This document shows positions 5,382-9,002 of a stretch of 9,002 nt of DNA, in pieces. A program made the translations under genes and the position numbers. Positions within the stretch are counted from its first letter, which is position 1. Each line of letters begins with the position of its first letter. A model generated the notes under the pieces. It did not search any database and had not been told where the DNA came from. It saw nothing but the letters and a program-made list of their open reading frames with translations. The DNA is from Veillonellaceae bacterium (GTDB lineage: Bacteria > Bacillota > Negativicutes > Veillonellales > Veillonellaceae), in NCBI GenBank assembly GCA_900765165.1, contig CAAFQR010000113.1, positions 1 to 9,002 of the forward strand. Reading direction: 5' to 3'.

Positions 5382-7733
5382 ATGTATAATGATCAAATTC
5401 TAGAAGCAGCAGATAATCAAGATTATTTATCTTCGTCATGGGCAAAGAGTAAGGATGAATGGGGACATATTATTACTTTAAAAGAACATACAAAAGCAGT
5501 TATACAAGCAGCGAAACAATTAAGTAAGTTGTGGACAGTCAAAGATTCGTATAAGGAACCTCTATTAATTGCGGCCTTATTTCACGATTTTGGAAAAACA
5601 AACCAAAGGTTTCAAGAACGTGTGAAAAGTAATGGGCGTGTTCGCTTTGATGTTTCTAGTGAGGTACCTCATCATTATCTTTCGATGTTTGCTTGTAATC
5701 ATTTTATTGGAGATATGGTTGATGAGGAAAACTTGTCTGCTTATTTAAAAGCTTTGTATGCAATTTCCCATCATCACTACATTGAATTCAAGCAATATTT
5801 TAAGGGCGATTATAGTGAATTAGTGAAAAATCAGGTTAAGTCTATGCCGGATTTTTATAGTCGCTTGGATGATAATGATGTACTGGATATGTTTGATAAT
5901 AACATTATCTCCGAAATAGACCGCATTGTAGTCACTGGTCTTTTGATGCGGGCTGATTATGCAGCCAGCGGTGGTTACGAAGTAGAATATCCAGCAGATT
6001 TTTTAGAAGCGGCTATGGATGGTTTGTTAGCCGAGTTTCGTGAACATAATAAAGAAGCAAATTGGAATGCGATGCAACAATTTTGTAGTGAGCACTCTGA
6101 GGATAATATTATGGTTACGGCTGAAACCGGGATGGGTAAAACAGAAGGTGCTTTGTTATGGGCTAAAAATCATAAATTGTTTTTCTTTTTACCGGTTCGT
6201 GCTGCTATTAATGCAATGTATGAACGTATGCGAGATATCTTATTTGAGGGACAAGATATTACTAAAAAGTTGGCAATACTTCATTCGGATAGTTTGCAGA
6301 TTTTAATTAATGAAGCGGAATCTAAAGAAGACACCACGCCTTTAATTAGAAATATGTACAATCGGCGATTTGTTATGCCATTTACTATTTCAACGGTTGA
6401 TCAACTGTTTGACTTTGTATTACGAGAAAAGACTTTCCGTTTGAAGTTGGCAACGTTAGCACATTCCAAAGTCGTTATTGATGAAATTCAGATGTATGAT
6501 CCTACACTGCTTGCTTTTCTCGTATTTGGTTTAGAAAAGATATACGAGGCAGGTGGTAAAATTGCGATTGTAACAGCGACAATGCCGCCGTTTTTGCGTG
6601 ATTTCATAATCGAACGAATATCCTTTAAGAAAGGTATCTTTACTAAAGGGAATCCGCCACGGCACTCGGTATGTGTAAAAGATGAGCAATTACAGATTGA
6701 AGACATTGTCGAATTAGTTGAAAATAAAGTAGCAGCTGCTAAAAGTTGCAAGGTTTTAGTTGTTTGTAATACCGTTAAACAAGCACAATTAGCTTATTTG
6801 GAATTACGAGAACGATTGGGTGAAGACATATTTCTTGATACCTATCACAGTCGGTACACGCGAGAAGATCGAGCTGAAAAAGAACGTGAAATAGTATTTT
6901 GGGGTAGAACCTATGACAGTGATGGAAATCTTGATAAACGAACAGGCATATGGATTACTACATCGGTTTGCGAGGCATCATTAGATATTGACTTTGATTA
7001 CTTGTTTACAGAATTACAAACATTGCCATCGTTATTTCAGCGCCTCGGTCGTTGCAACCGAAAAGGTGTTAAGCCGTTAGATGAGTATAATTGCTATATT
7101 TACACGCAAGTTGAAGATAAATATTTGACGGATGACACAGGAAAAGGCTTTATCGATAGGACACTGTTTGAATTGTCAAGAAAAGCTTTGTTAACAGTCG
7201 ATGGATCAGTTACAGAAGAAGAAAAGCTTGAAATGATGGATTCCACATTCACAACGGAAGCTGTTAAAAATAGCCAGTATTATAAGACGTTTATAGAAAA
7301 ATATAGCAAGATATTAGGTGAATGGGAACATGTTAATGAGTTGGATGGGAGAACTATTAATATACCAGAATCGTTACGTGACATAGAATCGGTGGATGTT
7401 ATGCCAGAGGCAAAATGGTTTGCCGAAAATTCTGATTATGTGGAAGCCTATAATGCGGTGTTGGAAGTGAATAAGCCAGGAACTTCAGCTCTTGAAAAAG
7501 CACAATGCTTTGACTGTTTTAAAAACAAATTGGTTTCTATACCACGGTATGCTTTGAAAAAGGGATTAAAGAATGAGGATACCGGTGTTACATATACGCC
7601 TTTGCAGATTGAAGGCAAAACGGTTTTTGTCGTGAAGTATTTGTATACGCCAGAGCTTGGTTTATGTATCGACAAGCAGGTTGAAGAAGGTGTCCGTAAA
7701 GGTGATATGAGTATCGATAGCATGTTTCTGTAA
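5382..7733 (+). CDS. cas3: Cas3 HD nuclease-helicase
   Basis: A 783-residue protein with both Cas3 modules. The N-terminal HD nuclease has His36, the His68-Asp69 pair in LFHDFGK, His97/His98, His130-132 and Asp192 (RADYAAS), so all metal-binding positions look present. The superfamily 2 helicase follows: Walker A AETGMGKTE (247-255, Lys253), DEIQ at 367-370 in place of the usual DExH, TAT at 398-400, TTSVCEASLDIDFD (527-540 region) and QRLGRCNR (553-560). Cas3 is recruited to Cascade-bound DNA, nicks the displaced strand and degrades it 3' to 5' using ATP. The gene follows the cas5 hairpin with a strong AAGGAGGT, about 11 bases before the ATG (slightly long). No key residue is missing, so the enzyme should be active. 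It is a single HD-helicase fusion, the usual type I form. Confidence 0.97.
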   Translation: MYNDQILEAADNQDYLSSSWAKSKDEWGHIITLKEHTKAVIQAAKQLSKLWTVKDSYKEPLLIAALFHDFGKTNQRFQERVKSNGRVRFDVSSEVPHHYLSMFACNHFIGDMVDEENLSAYLKALYAISHHHYIEFKQYFKGDYSELVKNQVKSMPDFYSRLDDNDVLDMFDNNIISEIDRIVVTGLLMRADYAASGGYEVEYPADFLEAAMDGLLAEFREHNKEANWNAMQQFCSEHSEDNIMVTAETGMGKTEGALLWAKNHKLFFFLPVRAAINAMYERMRDILFEGQDITKKLAILHSDSLQILINEAESKEDTTPLIRNMYNRRFVMPFTISTVDQLFDFVLREKTFRLKLATLAHSKVVIDEIQMYDPTLLAFLVFGLEKIYEAGGKIAIVTATMPPFLRDFIIERISFKKGIFTKGNPPRHSVCVKDEQLQIEDIVELVENKVAAAKSCKVLVVCNTVKQAQLAYLELRERLGEDIFLDTYHSRYTREDRAEKEREIVFWGRTYDSDGNLDKRTGIWITTSVCEASLDIDFDYLFTELQTLPSLFQRLGRCNRKGVKPLDEYNCYIYTQVEDKYLTDDTGKGFIDRTLFELSRKALLTVDGSVTEEEKLEMMDSTFTTEAVKNSQYYKTFIEKYSKILGEWEHVNELDGRTINIPESLRDIESVDVMPEAKWFAENSDYVEAYNAVLEVNKPGTSALEKAQCFDCFKNKLVSIPRYALKKGLKNEDTGVTYTPLQIEGKTVFVVKYLYTPELGLCIDKQVEEGVRKGDMSIDSMFL

Positions 7734-7746
7734 AGGTCGTGTTACT

Positions 7747-8247
7747 ATGGCAATGCAAGTGACAGGGGTTATGCTTTACTATTACTTTGTGTGCAAACGG
7801 AAGTGTTGGTTGTTTACGCATGGCGTAGAGGCTGAAGAAGGTAATGACTTAGTTACGCTAGGACGTATTATTGATGAAGGCACCTTTCAACGCGAGGATA
7901 AGCACATTGAGATTGAATCAGTGATAAATATTGATTTTATTCGCAGTAAGAAAGAACTTCATGAAGTCAAAAAGAGTAAGGCAATTGAACATGCCTCAAT
8001 TATGCAAGTAGTATATTATCTTTGGTTTCTGGAGCAGCGGGGCCTTAAGGGCTTGCACGGTGTCATCAATTATCCGTTATTGAAACAATCGGTGGATGTT
8101 GAACTTACTGATGATAATCGAAAGGAAATCGAGGACGCGCTGCAAGATATTCAGAAATTGATTAACGATGATACGGTACCTGTTGTTATGAATAGTAAAA
8201 TATGCAAAAAATGTGCCTATCATGATATTTGCTATATTGACGAATAA
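7747..8247 (+). CDS. cas4: Cas4 iron-sulfur nuclease of spacer acquisition
   Basis: A 166-residue protein starting 13 bases after cas3, with AAAGG overlapping the cas3 stop as ribosome site. Cas4 is a RecB-family (PD-D/ExK) exonuclease with a 4Fe-4S cluster that works with Cas1-Cas2 to trim prespacers and select those with a correct PAM and orientation. Seen here are the N-terminal cysteine in CKRKCWLF (Cys16; Cys20 nearby), the C-terminal cluster CKKCAYHDIC (Cys153, 156, 162), Asp63, Glu73-Val-Lys75 (HEVKKS), which is the active-site E-x-K, and the QVVYY motif at 87-91. Length is typical of short bacterial Cas4. All cluster and catalytic positions are present. It lies 20 bases before cas1, as expected for an adaptation module. 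Confidence 0.95.
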   Translation: MAMQVTGVMLYYYFVCKRKCWLFTHGVEAEEGNDLVTLGRIIDEGTFQREDKHIEIESVINIDFIRSKKELHEVKKSKAIEHASIMQVVYYLWFLEQRGLKGLHGVINYPLLKQSVDVELTDDNRKEIEDALQDIQKLINDDTVPVVMNSKICKKCAYHDICYIDE

Positions 8248-8267
8248 CGGGGAAGAAGGTGTTGCAA

Positions 8268-9002
8268 GTGCATAAGAATTACTATATTTTTTCAAACGGT
8301 CGTCTAGAGCGTAAAGATAATACGGTGCAGTTTATTTCAGCGGACGGAAACAAGCGGGCTTTACCGATAGAGCAAATGGAAGGTCTCTATTTGATGGGCG
8401 AGATTGATGTAAATTCTAAATGTATCAACTTTCTAGGGCGCCAAGGCGTTTTTCTTCATTTTTTCAATTACTATGATTTTTACACCGGGTCTTTTATGCC
8501 TCGTTTACGGCAGCTAAGCGGCAGGATGCTTGTGAAACAAGTCGGCATGTACGCAGATGAAGCGGAACGTCTGAAATTAGCGAAAGCCTTTGTGTTCGGT
8601 TCGATGGAGAATATGTATCGCAATTTGCGTTACTATAATAGTCGCGGTCGAGATTTGAATGTGCAAATGAGTATGATCAAGGCCATGGAGAAGGATTTGC
8701 CAGGGGCGAAGACTGTTACTGAAGTTATGGGGCACGAAGGCGTTGCTCGAAAAGCGTATTACGAGGCCTGGCCGAGTATTATTAATCAAGATATTGACTT
8801 TGATAAACGCGTTATGCATCCGCCTGACACGATGATCAATTCACTCATATCGTTTGTGAACATGATGATTTATACGCGAGTACTGAGTGAAATTTATAAA
8901 ACCTCTTTAAACTCCACGATAAGTTTTCTCCATGAGCCAGGGGAACGACGCCATTCGTTGAGCCTGGATTTAGCTGAAATATTCAAACCTCTGTTAGGAG
9001 AC
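8268..9002 (+). CDS. cas1: Cas1 integrase of spacer acquisition, 3' end outside the window
   Basis: The frame is open from GTG 8268 to the window end, giving the first 245 residues of a protein usually about 330 long. The GTG is chosen because AGAAGG (8254-8259) lies eight bases upstream and the product begins HKNYYIFSNGRLERKDNT, the usual N-terminus of I-B Cas1. An in-frame TTG at 8262 is too close to the ribosome site. Cas1 forms the Cas1-Cas2 integrase that inserts prespacers at the leader end of the array. The metal-binding residues are visible: Glu157 in GHEGVARKAYYEAW, His222 in FLHEPGERRHS, and Asp234/Glu237 in LSLDLAEIFKP. It follows cas4 by 20 bases. cas2 and the array are expected beyond 9002. 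Confidence 0.97.
   Translation, partial: MHKNYYIFSNGRLERKDNTVQFISADGNKRALPIEQMEGLYLMGEIDVNSKCINFLGRQGVFLHFFNYYDFYTGSFMPRLRQLSGRMLVKQVGMYADEAERLKLAKAFVFGSMENMYRNLRYYNSRGRDLNVQMSMIKAMEKDLPGAKTVTEVMGHEGVARKAYYEAWPSIINQDIDFDKRVMHPPDTMINSLISFVNMMIYTRVLSEIYKTSLNSTISFLHEPGERRHSLSLDLAEIFKPLLGD

Noticed and set aside
5385..5390. Perfect TATAAT at the start of cas3 as a promoter
   Set aside because: No -35-like box lies 16-18 bases upstream (that interval is the Shine-Dalgarno region), and transcription would start inside the coding sequence.
6040..6306. Second + strand frame overlapping cas3
   Set aside because: It covers the Walker A region of cas3 in another frame and has no ribosome site or recognisable features.

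Overview
The window carries most of a type I-B CRISPR-Cas locus, all on the + strand, inserted behind the 3' end of a pyruvate:ferredoxin oxidoreductase (PFOR) gene. The PFOR tail, the strong purine-rich Shine-Dalgarno sequences and the I-B gene set with a Cst2/DevR-type Cas7 suggest an anaerobic Bacillota. My best guess is a Negativicutes of the Veillonellales type (Megasphaera/Dialister-like), but this is inferred from protein character and not from a marker gene. The PFOR end is about half G+C, the spacer after it is about 24% G+C where I counted it, and the cas genes look near 40%. That step fits a defence island next to a housekeeping gene.

Layout: 1-390 is the PFOR C-terminus. It is followed by a run of degenerate GGATTTAAG-like repeats and a strong intrinsic terminator (467-503). 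An AT-rich, gene-free stretch (504-884) holds two candidate sigma-70 promoters and several imperfect repeats, some resembling the 3' half of known I-B CRISPR repeats. Then come cas6 (885), cas8b (1621), cas7 (3307), cas5 (4234), a GC-rich hairpin with a weak T-tract (5327-5351), cas3 (5382), cas4 (7747) and cas1 (8268, cut by the window end at 9002). cas2 and the CRISPR array are expected downstream but are not in the window.

How it works together (known for the family): Cas6 cuts the array transcript into crRNAs. Cas8b, Cas7, Cas5 and the small subunit Cas11 form Cascade on the crRNA and recognise PAM-flanked DNA. Cas3, an HD nuclease plus helicase, is recruited and degrades the target. Cas4 and Cas1 (with Cas2) choose and integrate new spacers. 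Here Cas11 has no gene of its own, but an in-frame ATG with a good Shine-Dalgarno inside cas8b (2950) would give a 103-residue C-terminal product, as described for other type I systems.

No clearly new system is visible. The points most worth checking are the internal Cas11 start, a long charged coiled-coil inserted in Cas5, the absence of CXXC pairs in the Cas8b/Cst1-like protein, the hairpin separating the Cascade genes from cas3-cas4-cas1, and the repeat-like, possibly structured RNA leader upstream of cas6, which could hold a crRNA-like regulator of the operon.
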